Shown here: positions 7,515 to 15,943 of the stretch, piece after piece
Layout: each line of letters opens with the position of its first letter
How positions within the stretch are numbered: the first letter of the stretch is position 1
Assembly (NCBI GenBank): GCA_964595655.1
Contig: CAZQQV010000015.1
Coordinates: 1-31,856, forward strand
DNA: 31,856 nucleotides
From: Caldimicrobium sp964595655
GTDB lineage: Bacteria; Desulfobacterota; Thermodesulfobacteria; Thermodesulfobacteriales; Thermodesulfobacteriaceae
Direction of reading: 5' to 3'
Translations under genes and position numbers: made by a program
Notes under the pieces: generated by a model
Databases searched by the model: none
What the model was told of the DNA's origin: nothing
The model's input: only the letters and a program-made list of their open reading frames with translations

Positions 7515-8698
7515 ATAAAATAACCAGCTGAAGCCACACTAACTCCTGATCCTTCACCAAAGGGTAACATTTCTTGATGAAAAATCTCTCCCCTTCCTTG
7601 AAAATTGCCCTTTTCTAATAAGAGAGATAAGAGATACAATGGCCCTGAACCGCAAATCTTCATTCTGTCATTTTCAGCAAACCTTCTTTCAAGCTCCTCA
7701 CTTTTTCCTGAAAAGGAGAGCTCTAAGAGCTCTCTATCTAAGTGAAGGGCTCTTTCTGCAAGCTGAAAATCAAGAGGAAAGGGATCGCCATAGCGAAGCC
7801 CAAGATGGCAAAAATCAATCCCGAGCACCATATAGGTTCTCTCATCAAAAAGCTCCAGTAATCCCTCCACCAATTTATGAACAAGTTCCAGATTTTGCTT
7901 AAGAAGGTGGTAAGAACTAATTAAAAAGGGTAAAACTACAATTTCCTCTCCCTTAAGATAGTGAAGAAAAAGGGCCTGAAATTCAATGGAGTGCTCAAGC
8001 TTATGGGCCATATGATCTGGAAAAAGCTCAAGATTTTTGGACCTTGAAAGATATAAAAGCCCGCCTCTATCATTTCTCAGAATCCCAAAGGGGGTTGCCA
8101 AATCTTTGGTTAAAACCGAATAGGGAAAATCCAGGTGATGCCCAACCCCAAGAATAATAATTCTTGAGCCAGAGGGGATATTGAATCTGCGGTAAGCCTC
8201 CGCATAGGCCTTAGCACCAACTCTTAAATCTATATGAGGTGCAATTAAAATCTGTGGGGGCTTTGAACCATCTACCTTGGCTAAAGCTAATATTTCATTG
8301 ATAAACTTTCGGGTATCCTCCCTTTCCAAAGGATAGGCGGAATTGGCATGAGCCATGGGGCGAATTTTCTGCTGAAACCACTGGGCATAGGCCCTCTCTT
8401 TAATCTCTTCAAAGGTTTTGCTCCATAAAAATCCCTTTTCATCAAGAAACTTCACAAGTTTCTCTATTTCCTCATAGGGAACAAGTTGTCCAGATCTCTT
8501 AGTAGCCTCTACCTGAAGATCTCGCAGATCGTGCTCACCATCCATCATGGAAAGAAGATAGACAATACCCTGAGGAATGGCTACTATTTCTTCAACAATT
8601 CCAACGGGATCCCTGAGAAAGAAAACAGGCTGTCCCTGATAGTCCCCAGGAATTAAGTCCACATATCTTAATACAGGTTTATAGTCAGGTGTAAGCAT
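7511..8698 (-). CDS. amrB: AmmeMemoRadiSam system protein B (MEMO1-like)
   Basis: A 395-aa protein with a bacterial N-terminal extension of about 130 residues (RDPVGIVEEIVAIPQGIVYL is typical) and a MEMO domain. The metal-site-like positions are visible in APHIDLRVGAKAYAEAYRRF, ILGVGHHLDFPYSV, LEHSIEFQALFLHYL and GIDFCHLGLRYGD. MEMO proteins resemble extradiol dioxygenases; in bacteria AmrB is usually linked with AMMECR1-like AmrA and a radical SAM protein AmrS, neither of which is in this window. The biochemical role is unsettled. The start ATG shares one base with the stop of the ParB-like gene (TAATG), making it the last gene of the dcw operon. The stop region abuts the IS256 remnant. Confidence 0.88.
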   Translation of the reverse strand: MLTPDYKPVLRYVDLIPGDYQGQPVFFLRDPVGIVEEIVAIPQGIVYLLSMMDGEHDLRDLQVEATKRSGQLVPYEEIEKLVKFLDEKGFLWSKTFEEIKERAYAQWFQQKIRPMAHANSAYPLEREDTRKFINEILALAKVDGSKPPQILIAPHIDLRVGAKAYAEAYRRFNIPSGSRIIILGVGHHLDFPYSVLTKDLATPFGILRNDRGGLLYLSRSKNLELFPDHMAHKLEHSIEFQALFLHYLKGEEIVVLPFLISSYHLLKQNLELVHKLVEGLLELFDERTYMVLGIDFCHLGLRYGDPFPLDFQLAERALHLDRELLELSFSGKSEELERRFAENDRMKICGSGPLYLLSLLLEKGNFQGRGEIFHQEMLPFGEGSGVSVASAGYFI

Positions 8699-9483
8699 TA
8701 CTCCGTTATTTCTCCGAAATCTTCAGGAGTAAGGGATTGACAGGCCTCTTTTACCCGTTCTACTGCAGCATAAAATTCCTCTTCAATGGTCCTCACCCTC
8801 ACTCCAAAGGCCCTCTGAACAGCCTTTCTAACGATTTCTCCCTTCATAAGAGCATTTTCCCAGCCAAATTCCGCATACTTTTCATTGACAACTCTATTGA
8901 GATCTATTAAAGCCTCAGCCCTTCTTCTTCTCTCTTCTACTGCCTCAGATAAAGGTGCCCTTAAAAAGTGATCAATCTTTGAAACAAAGCTTTCATAAAA
9001 ACTTGCAGGAAATCTTGCATCGTATTCCTCAATGGCAAATCCAAAGGTAATAAGCATGGGTTCTTTGAAGTAGGTAAAGAGATCTTCCTCAATTAATTCA
9101 GGAGATTCCCTCAAAAAGTCCATAAAGAGCCTGTAGGCTTGCTTGGCCTTTTCTTTGACATTCGGGGGTTTTTCTGTATTAAATTCAAGAATATAGTGAT
9201 AAAGGCTTTCATCAACTATTATGCCAAGGATTTCTCTTGCCCCAAGATCCCTCATCGCTTCAAGCCTATGCCTTCCATCAACCACATAGTATTTACCACC
9301 CTTGGGAACCACAACAATTGGTGTTAAAAAACCAAGCTTTTCAATGGCCATCTCAAGGTGCTTTTTTAAACTCTCCGAGACATCCCTCTGAAAGGGAGGA
9401 GCCTCTATTTCATCAACCCTGAAAAGAGCAAGCTTTAAAGGCTGTTTTTTTACAGGGTCCTCAAAGGTGGCTATTTCCTTCAT
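8698..9483 (-). CDS. ParB N-terminal (ParB/Srx-fold) domain protein
   Basis: A 261-aa protein. Residues ~20-115 match the ParB nuclease/CTPase-fold domain: QRDVSESLKKHLEMAIEKLG, then PIVVVPKGGKYYVVDGRHRL, where VDGRHRLEAM corresponds to the GERRxRA box of canonical ParB. The next segment, EFNTEKPPNVKEKAKQAYRL, is placed like the ENxQRxxLxPxExA box but is divergent. The remaining ~140 residues are helical and charged, and I do not recognise them; no clear ParB helix-turn-helix or dimer domain is apparent. No parA lies nearby. It begins 14 bp after ftsZ and overlaps amrB by 1 bp, so it is expressed with the division genes. A role in linking chromosome position to division is conceivable but is inference. 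Confidence 0.75.
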   Translation of the reverse strand: MKEIATFEDPVKKQPLKLALFRVDEIEAPPFQRDVSESLKKHLEMAIEKLGFLTPIVVVPKGGKYYVVDGRHRLEAMRDLGAREILGIIVDESLYHYILEFNTEKPPNVKEKAKQAYRLFMDFLRESPELIEEDLFTYFKEPMLITFGFAIEEYDARFPASFYESFVSKIDHFLRAPLSEAVEERRRRAEALIDLNRVVNEKYAEFGWENALMKGEIVRKAVQRAFGVRVRTIEEEFYAAVERVKEACQSLTPEDFGEITE

Positions 9484-9497
9484 GGCTCTTCCCTCCT

Positions 9498-10619
9498 CTA
9501 ATCTGCACTCTTTCTTAAAATAGTTGGAATCTCAAGAATATCCTCATCCAGCCATTCTCTCCAGTTAAATCTCTTAGGCTCTTCTTTTCTCTTCTTTTCC
9601 TCTAAGGACACCACCCTTTCAGAACCCCTTTCTTCCTTTTTGGAGCGCTCTAAGCCTGTAGCAATCAAAGTAATTCTTAAAGTTTCTCCAAGACTTTCAT
9701 CAAAGACCACACCGAAAAAGACCCTCGCCTCAGGATGAAGCTCCTTAGAAATGGTTCCAGTTATATACTGGGTTTCCTGAAGAGTGAGGGTTTCAGGGTG
9801 CACACTTATATTGAGAAGCAATCCTTTGGCACCGCTTAAAGAAATGTCATCAAGAAGGGGGCTTGAAATAGCCATCTGGGTTGCGTGTTCTGCTCTGTCC
9901 TCTCCAGAGGCCTCACCCATCCCCATAAGAGCAACTCCTCCGCTTTCTGTCATAACTGCTCTAACATCGGCAAAGTCAAGGTTAATATAACCAGGAGAAA
10001 GAATTAAATCCGAAATACCTCTTACTGCATAATATAATACATCATCTGCCCTTTTAAACATTTCATAAAGCCTTTCTTGAGGCGCACCAAGCAAAATAAG
10101 CTTGTCATTGGGAATGGTAATTAAAGTATCCACATATTTTCTTAATTCTTCAAGGCCCTCTTCAGCCTGTTTCATGCGAATTTTTCCCTCAAAGGAAAAG
10201 GGTTTGGTAACCACTGCAATGGTTAAGATCCCCATCTCTTTACAAATACTTGCAATCACAGGAGTTGCCCCTGTCCCTGTTCCACCACCCATCCCTGCTG
10301 CAAGAAATACCATATCAGCATCCTTTAAAATATCCCTTATTTCCTTTTCGGATTCCTCAGCAGCCTTTCTTCCAATCTCAGGTTTTCCTCCAGCCCCAAG
10401 CCCCTTTGTCAAATTTTTACCCAGCTGTAACTTTACCGGAGCAGGATTAAGAGAAAGAACCTTATAATCCGTATTAGCAGCTATAAATTCAACCCCTGTA
10501 AGTCCTCTTTTTATCATATGAGCAACAGCATTCCCACCTGCTCCGCCAACCCCAATTACTTTAATATTGGGTTGTAACTTTACCTCTTCCTGATCAACCA
10601 TGTCAAAGGCCAGTCCCAT
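9498..10619 (-). CDS. ftsZ: Cell division GTPase FtsZ
   Basis: The tubulin-like GTPase that forms the Z ring at mid-cell. It is 373 aa long. The nucleotide-binding start (IKVIGVGGAGGNAV) is near residue 20, the tubulin signature GMGGGTGTG at 109-117 and the T7 synergy loop NLDFADVR at 213-220. After the globular core comes a short charged linker and a conserved C-terminal peptide (LEIPTILRKSAD) that normally binds FtsA. All catalytic features look intact. The gene follows ftsA by 13 bp with a good ribosome site (AGGGAGG) before ATG 10619. Confidence 0.98.
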   Translation of the reverse strand: MGLAFDMVDQEEVKLQPNIKVIGVGGAGGNAVAHMIKRGLTGVEFIAANTDYKVLSLNPAPVKLQLGKNLTKGLGAGGKPEIGRKAAEESEKEIRDILKDADMVFLAAGMGGGTGTGATPVIASICKEMGILTIAVVTKPFSFEGKIRMKQAEEGLEELRKYVDTLITIPNDKLILLGAPQERLYEMFKRADDVLYYAVRGISDLILSPGYINLDFADVRAVMTESGGVALMGMGEASGEDRAEHATQMAISSPLLDDISLSGAKGLLLNISVHPETLTLQETQYITGTISKELHPEARVFFGVVFDESLGETLRITLIATGLERSKKEERGSERVVSLEEKKRKEEPKRFNWREWLDEDILEIPTILRKSAD

Positions 10620-10632
10620 GGGTCTCCTCCCT

Positions 10633-11838
10633 TTAAATTTTAAGCAGCTCTTTTAACTTTTCTAATAATCCTTTACCCTTCTTTGGTTTTTCAATCTGGT
10701 TAATTAAATTTTGATATGCATAAAGAAGCATACCAACAGCCGTAGAAAATTTGGGATGATGGATTTCTTCACTTAGCCCTGGAAGTCTCTCGGGATAACC
10801 AATCCTTGCAGGAAGATCCAGATACTGATCCGTAAGATAAAGAAGACCGGGAAGTAAAGAAGATCCTCCTGTTAAGACCACCCCGCTTGTTAAATAGGTC
10901 TTAGGAATATTTTTCAACTCTGCTTCAATGAGAATGATTAATTCCTTTACTCTCTCCTCTAAAATCTCTGCGATAATCTTTTTACTTACCTGTTTTGAGG
11001 GTCTTGTGCCAATTCCCTGGATTTCAACATAATCATCTTCTTCAACCAGCTCTCGCAGACAAACCCCCTTTTCAATTTTAATTCTTTCCGCCTCAGTTCT
11101 TGTAGTTCTAAGACAGACGACAAGATCTCCTGTTAAAAGCTCTCCACCTACAGGGATAGAAGCACAAAAGCGTAAAACACTATCCTTATAGATAACAAGA
11201 TCTGTGGTTCCTCCTCCAATATCTACAAGAAGAACACCAAGCTCCTTTTCTTCCGGAGTCAAAACTGCCTCAGCTGAGGCAAGCCCCTGAAAAATAATCC
11301 CGTCAACCTCAATTCCTAAGGCCTCAAAACATTTGAGTAAGTTTTGAACATGAGACCTTTGTGCAGTGATAAGCTGAACATGAGCCTCAAGCCTGTGCCC
11401 TGTCATTCCAAGAGGTTGAGTTATTCCTCTTGTGTTGTCAAGAACAAATTCCTGAGGAATTACATGGAGAAGCACTCTCTCTTGGGGAATTTCCATAGCC
11501 TGCGCTGCCCGAAGAACTTCCTCTAAATCTTGAGGAGTAACTTCCTTCTCCTTTAGAGCAATAACACCCATTCCCATGTGACTCTGAATGTGATCCCCTG
11601 TTACGCTCGTAAATACAAAACCCGGTTCCCCTTTGGCTTGAGAAAGGGCTCTCTGGATGGCTCTTTTAATACTCTGGGTTGCCTCCTCAATATTGATTAC
11701 ACAACCCCTCTTTAACCCCTGTGAAGGCACAACCCCTATACCAGTTATCCAGAGTTTTCCCTCTTTCTCCTCACCAAAAAGCGCACATATCTTAGTTGTC
11801 CCAACATCAACAGCTAAAATTCCTTCGCCCCTTCCCAT
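10633..11838 (-). CDS. ftsA: Cell division actin-like ATPase FtsA
   Basis: Membrane tether and regulator of the Z ring. The 401-aa protein has the actin-fold phosphate loop near the start (AVDVGTTKICALFGE), a second phosphate motif (LLVDIGGGTTDLVIY) and the adenosine motif (GVVLTGGSSLLPGL). It ends in an amphipathic helix (KGLLEKLKELLKI), the usual membrane-targeting sequence. It sits 4 bp after ftsQ and 13 bp before ftsZ, the canonical arrangement. Intact FtsA here matters because its late divisome partners FtsW and FtsI are missing or degenerate in the same operon. Confidence 0.97.
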   Translation of the reverse strand: MGRGEGILAVDVGTTKICALFGEEKEGKLWITGIGVVPSQGLKRGCVINIEEATQSIKRAIQRALSQAKGEPGFVFTSVTGDHIQSHMGMGVIALKEKEVTPQDLEEVLRAAQAMEIPQERVLLHVIPQEFVLDNTRGITQPLGMTGHRLEAHVQLITAQRSHVQNLLKCFEALGIEVDGIIFQGLASAEAVLTPEEKELGVLLVDIGGGTTDLVIYKDSVLRFCASIPVGGELLTGDLVVCLRTTRTEAERIKIEKGVCLRELVEEDDYVEIQGIGTRPSKQVSKKIIAEILEERVKELIILIEAELKNIPKTYLTSGVVLTGGSSLLPGLLYLTDQYLDLPARIGYPERLPGLSEEIHHPKFSTAVGMLLYAYQNLINQIEKPKKGKGLLEKLKELLKI

Positions 11839-11842
11839 TCCA

Positions 11843-12568
11843 TTAGCTCCTAAATTTTAATAAAGCCTTCCCATAAGGGTAATCCATTCTTATAAGCTCA
11901 ACCCTTTCAATCAACTGTTTTTCATAAAGGTAAACCATAATTCTGTCAAGATTTTTATACAACTCAATCCAATCTTCCTTAAAACTTAAGGGAAAATAAA
12001 TTTTTAAATGACTTTTTGTAATAAATATAATTTTATCCTCCTCTAAGGTAATTTTTGAGAAATTTTCAAAAACAGGCAGGTAATTTTTGTTTTCTTTTAT
12101 CCAGGAAAGAAAATTCAAAAAATTCTCTTTCCATTTTTCATTTCTAATTTCAACAAGAGGATAGTATAAATAATCATTGGGTAAAATTCCACCTATAATA
12201 ACCCCCTTTTTATCAATAAGATAGCCCCTTTGTCCTTGAACAAGAATGGCTAAAGCCTCTCTCTCCTTTACAGCAATTTCAAGCCTTGAAGGCAACCTCC
12301 TTGCAATAATAACCTCCTCTATAAGGGGATTGCTTTTTAACCTCTTTTCAAGCTCCTTAAAATTAATCCTAAAAAGCCTCTCCCCACCCTTAAGACCCGT
12401 TAAATTAATAATTTCTTCTTTACTCATTCTCCGATTATTCAAAACCTTAATTTCCTTAAGGATAAAAAGATCAGTAAAATAAAGAACATATACAACGATA
12501 AAGATAAAACTTAAAAAAAACATCCCTCCCGCAAGATAATAAATATTTCTCTTAATCCAGGCAAGCAT
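11843..12568 (-). CDS. ftsQ: Cell division protein FtsQ
   Basis: A bitopic membrane protein of the divisome. The 241-aa sequence has a short cytoplasmic N-terminus, one transmembrane helix at about residues 10-32, and a POTRA domain (LKEIKVLNNRRMSKEEII through LPSRLEIAVKEREALAIL), followed by the beta domain. Position between murB and ftsA and the fold pattern identify it; sequence similarity to FtsQ of model species is otherwise low, which is normal for this protein. The start overlaps the end of murB by 17 bp. A FtsB homologue is not visible nearby. Confidence 0.93.
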   Translation of the reverse strand: MLAWIKRNIYYLAGGMFFLSFIFIVVYVLYFTDLFILKEIKVLNNRRMSKEEIINLTGLKGGERLFRINFKELEKRLKSNPLIEEVIIARRLPSRLEIAVKEREALAILVQGQRGYLIDKKGVIIGGILPNDYLYYPLVEIRNEKWKENFLNFLSWIKENKNYLPVFENFSKITLEEDKIIFITKSHLKIYFPLSFKEDWIELYKNLDRIMVYLYEKQLIERVELIRMDYPYGKALLKFRS

Positions 12569-13475
12569 AGGGGATCCCCAAAAATTTTACCTCTGGTTCA
12601 AGTAAAATATTAAAAAACTCATAAACCTTCTTTCTTGCAAGCCTAATTAAATTTAGGACCTCTTCAGCCTTTGCCCCATCGGTATTTACAATAAAGTTGG
12701 CATGCCTTTCAGAAATCTTGGCTTTCCCCATTTGATAGCCCTTTAGTCCAGCCCTTTCAATAAGGGCTCCAGCGTAACAACAGGGCGGGTTCTTAAAAAC
12801 AGAGCCAAAGGTCTTTTCTGAGACAGGTTGGGTGGCCCTTCTCTTTTCCCAGATCTCTCTTAATCTTTCCCTAATTTTTTCTTTCTCCTCCCTTTTCAAT
12901 TCAATTTCTGCAGAGAGAATTATACCATCTACTTTAAAGGCCCTATATGTCCAGTCTCCCTCCTTTGGTTCAACCTCCTTTATTTCTCCCTCTTTAAATA
13001 GAGTTACTTTTTTGACAAACATGGAGGTACTTTTCCCAAAGGCACCAGCATTCATCCTGATTGCCCCGCCAATGGTTGCAGGAACCCCTGCTAAAAATTC
13101 AAAGCCGCAAAATCCCCTCTCATAGCCCACCTTGATAATCTCATTAATTCTTGTTCCTGAAAGAACCCTCATTTTTAAAAAATCCTTTTCAAAAAGAATT
13201 TCTATCCCCCTCAAAAATTTGGTGAGAACTACAACACCCTCAAAACCATTGTCACTCACAAGAAGGTTACTTCCGCCCCCAATCACATAGAAGGGAATTT
13301 GTTTCTCCTCAAGATATTCAAGCACACCTATAAACTCTTCCAATTTCTTAGGATAAACTGTTCTTAAAGCGGGCCCTCCAATTTTTATGGTAGTATGCCA
13401 AGAAAGGGGCTCCTCTTCTTTGTAAATAATTTCTCTATCTTTTAAAAATCTATCTAAATCTTTAAGCCACTTCAT
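12552..13475 (-). CDS. murB: UDP-N-acetylenolpyruvoylglucosamine reductase MurB
   Basis: FAD/NADPH enzyme that reduces UDP-GlcNAc-enolpyruvate to UDP-MurNAc in the cytoplasm. Visible motifs are TTIKIGGPA, IGGGSNLLVSD, PATIGGAIRMNAGAFG, the catalytic Ser in GSVFKNP and the Glu in LEPEVKFLG. I chose ATG 13475 because AAAGGGGAAAAGAG precedes it and the protein then has a normal N-terminus (307 aa). A GTG at 13508 would add 11 residues and overlap murC by 47 bp; ATG 13475 overlaps it by only 14 bp. The gene is followed by ftsQ with a 17-bp overlap; no ddl (D-Ala-D-Ala ligase) gene lies in between. Confidence 0.95.
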   Translation of the reverse strand: MKWLKDLDRFLKDREIIYKEEEPLSWHTTIKIGGPALRTVYPKKLEEFIGVLEYLEEKQIPFYVIGGGSNLLVSDNGFEGVVVLTKFLRGIEILFEKDFLKMRVLSGTRINEIIKVGYERGFCGFEFLAGVPATIGGAIRMNAGAFGKSTSMFVKKVTLFKEGEIKEVEPKEGDWTYRAFKVDGIILSAEIELKREEKEKIRERLREIWEKRRATQPVSEKTFGSVFKNPPCCYAGALIERAGLKGYQMGKAKISERHANFIVNTDGAKAEEVLNLIRLARKKVYEFFNILLEPEVKFLGIPYACLD

Positions 13476-14856
13476 AGGTTCTCTTTTCCCCTTTGAGAAG
13501 CTCTTCACCTACCCGATAAATATTTCCTGCACCCATGGTAATGATAACCATATCAGAAGAGGCAAGCTTTTCAAGGAGGCTTTTTACATCTTCAAGGGTT
13601 TCTGCAAAAAAGGTGGGGCTTTTGCCACTTCTTACTTCTCTTGCTGCCTCATAAAAGGCCTCTCCAGTGATACCAGGAAGGGGGTTTTCACTTGCTGGAT
13701 AAATTTCAGTAAGAAGAAGAAGCTCAGGCTCTTTCAAAACAAGAAGAAATTCATTCCAGAGAGCCCTTGTGCGGCTATATCTATGAGGCTGAAAAACCAC
13801 ACATAGTCTCTTTTCAGGATAAAGCTCTCTAAAGGTTTTGATTACACTTTCAATCTCTCTTGGATGATGAGCATAGTCATCAAAAAGAAGGGCTCCTCTA
13901 AAAATCCCTTTAAATTCCATTCTTCTTTTTACGCCCCTAAAGGTCTGGAGTATTTTTATTGCCCTTTTCGTGGACAAACCCAAGGTCTCAACCACTGCAA
14001 GGACTGCAAGAGCATTTTGAACATTATGTAATCCTGGAACAGAAAGCCTAAACCTTCCAAGCTTTTTCCCTCTAAAAGTTACCTCAACAAGTGGATAGGC
14101 ACCTTCCTCAAGAACTCTTCCCCTAAGATCTGCACCTTCGGTCAATCCATAAAAGAGGAAGGGCCCTGAAAGCTCAGCTACAACCTCCCTTACTCCCTGA
14201 TCATCCCAGCATAAAATGACCTTTCCCTCAGGATGACACTTCCTGATAAAACTTGCAAAGGCCTTTTTTATAGCCTCAAAATCCGCATAGAAATCAAGAT
14301 GCTCCTTATCAATATTGGTGATCACCTCAATAAAGGGGTCATAAAAAAGAAAGGAGCCGTCACTTTCATCAGCCTCTGCAACAAGAAACTCCCCCTTCCC
14401 AAGAAGAGAGTTGGAGTTGATATTATTTATTACTCCTCCAACAATCACCGTGGGATTCATGCCAAGGCCCATTAAAACCTCAGCAGTCATGGAGGTGGTT
14501 GTAGTTTTTCCGTGAGATCCAGAAACAAGAATGCTTTTGGGATAGCCTTTCATAACCTCGGCAAGCATTTGTGCCCTTGGAAGAAGAATTAATCCCCTCT
14601 CTTTAGCAGTTAGTATTTCAGGATTGTTCTTTGAAATAGCAGAAGAGTAAACCACAATTTCTACATCCTCAACATGAGAAGGGTCATGCCCTATATAAAC
14701 CTCAATTCCCTCCTTTTTTAAAGCCTCAAAATACTTACTCTTAACAAGATCGCAACCTGTGACCTCATGCCCAAGTTTTTTCAAAATTATGGCAAGCCCG
14801 CTCATTCCAACACCACAAACCCCGATAAAATGTATCTTCCTCTTTTTATCAAGCAT
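13462..14856 (-). CDS. murC: UDP-N-acetylmuramate--L-alanine ligase MurC
   Basis: First amino-acid ligase of the peptidoglycan stem peptide; it adds L-Ala to UDP-MurNAc using ATP. The 464 aa show the N-terminal Rossmann start (HFIGVCGVGMSGLA), the Mur P-loop GSHGKTTTT near residue 113, EADESDGSF, the TNIDKEHLDFY region and the C-terminal FDDYAHHPREI and FQPHRYSRT motifs. Length and order of motifs are standard. It overlaps murG by 8 bp upstream and murB downstream. Confidence 0.97.
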   Translation of the reverse strand: MLDKKRKIHFIGVCGVGMSGLAIILKKLGHEVTGCDLVKSKYFEALKKEGIEVYIGHDPSHVEDVEIVVYSSAISKNNPEILTAKERGLILLPRAQMLAEVMKGYPKSILVSGSHGKTTTTSMTAEVLMGLGMNPTVIVGGVINNINSNSLLGKGEFLVAEADESDGSFLFYDPFIEVITNIDKEHLDFYADFEAIKKAFASFIRKCHPEGKVILCWDDQGVREVVAELSGPFLFYGLTEGADLRGRVLEEGAYPLVEVTFRGKKLGRFRLSVPGLHNVQNALAVLAVVETLGLSTKRAIKILQTFRGVKRRMEFKGIFRGALLFDDYAHHPREIESVIKTFRELYPEKRLCVVFQPHRYSRTRALWNEFLLVLKEPELLLLTEIYPASENPLPGITGEAFYEAAREVRSGKSPTFFAETLEDVKSLLEKLASSDMVIITMGAGNIYRVGEELLKGEKRTYEVA

Positions 14857-15943
14857 TTTTCACTCCTGCAATAAGTTTTCTCATCTCAGAAAGGATTATC
14901 TCTGAAGGATTCTCTACTTTTAAAGTTTCATATGCCCTTTTCATTTTCTCAAGGGTCTCTTTATGGGATAATAAATCTTTAAGAAGATGCAAAAATTTTT
15001 CCTCTTCTATTTCCTCCTGCCTTAGTTTTATTGCCCCACCTATTCGGGAAAGAACCTCTGCATTCTTATCCTGATGCCCTCCTGTAGCATAAGGATAGGG
15101 TATAAGAATGGCAGGTTTCCTTAGGGCAACAAGCTCAGCAACGGTTGTTGCTCCGGCTCTTGCAATCACAAGGTCTGCCTCATTGTAGGCCCAGCCCATA
15201 TCCTCAATAAAGGGAAAAATTTTTATATTCTCTTTAAATCTCCAAAAATAAGGACTCTTTTCATACTCCCTTTTTACCCTTTCAAAATCATCCTGGCCTG
15301 TCTGATGAATGAGGAAAAGATCAGGAAAACTTTCAAAGAGTCTTGGAAAAAGTTTAAGGGTTAGATCATTTAAAAATCTTGCACCAAGGCTTCCTCCCAC
15401 AACAAGAAGCCCTCTTCCCCTGTGGGTTCTCTCTCTCGGAAGTAGAAGCTCCCTCCTTACAGGGTTTCCTGAAAAAACTACCTTTTTTTCGGGAAAATAT
15501 TTTTTACTCTCCGAAAAACTTATAAAAACTCTATCAACCATTTTACTCAAAAGAAGATTTGCCTTTCCTGGAATTACATTTTGTTCATGAAGGGCGGTAT
15601 TTATCCCGAGAAGTTTTCCTGCAATAACCACTGGAACAGAGACATACCCTCCTTCTGCAATAATGGCATGGGGCTTATAGTCTGCAAGAATTTTTCTTGC
15701 CTTGTGAATAGCCTTTATTAGTTTAACTATTGCTCTTATTTTATCCTTTAGAGGCCTTCCCACTATCCCTTCAACCTCTAACTGATAGACCCTAAAGGGC
15801 TTGTCTTTTAAAATATGCTTTTCCACAGGTCTTGTCCCTGAAATAAAAATTAATTCCTCTCCATTCCTCATAATTTCCTCAGCAAGGCAAAGCCCTGGTA
15901 TCAGGTGTCCGCCTGTGCCTCCAGCTGTGATTACCCATCTCAA
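14849..15943 (-). CDS. murG: Lipid II synthase MurG
   Basis: GT-B glycosyltransferase that adds GlcNAc to lipid I at the inner face of the membrane. The 364-aa sequence carries the N-terminal GGTGGHLIPGL loop, EGGYVSVPV, LHEQNVIPGKAN, the second-domain GGSLGARFLND loop and the UDP-GlcNAc site RAGATTVAELVALRKP followed by PYPYATGGHQDKNA. All are expected for an active enzyme. The start ATG overlaps the murD stop as ATGA, leaving no space for the ftsW gene that usually sits between them. Confidence 0.97.
   Translation of the reverse strand: MRWVITAGGTGGHLIPGLCLAEEIMRNGEELIFISGTRPVEKHILKDKPFRVYQLEVEGIVGRPLKDKIRAIVKLIKAIHKARKILADYKPHAIIAEGGYVSVPVVIAGKLLGINTALHEQNVIPGKANLLLSKMVDRVFISFSESKKYFPEKKVVFSGNPVRRELLLPRERTHRGRGLLVVGGSLGARFLNDLTLKLFPRLFESFPDLFLIHQTGQDDFERVKREYEKSPYFWRFKENIKIFPFIEDMGWAYNEADLVIARAGATTVAELVALRKPAILIPYPYATGGHQDKNAEVLSRIGGAIKLRQEEIEEEKFLHLLKDLLSHKETLEKMKRAYETLKVENPSEIILSEMRKLIAGVKNA

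Noticed and set aside
7639..7902. An 87-codon plus-strand frame opposite amrB.
   Set aside because: Antisense to the MEMO domain and without similarity to any family I know.
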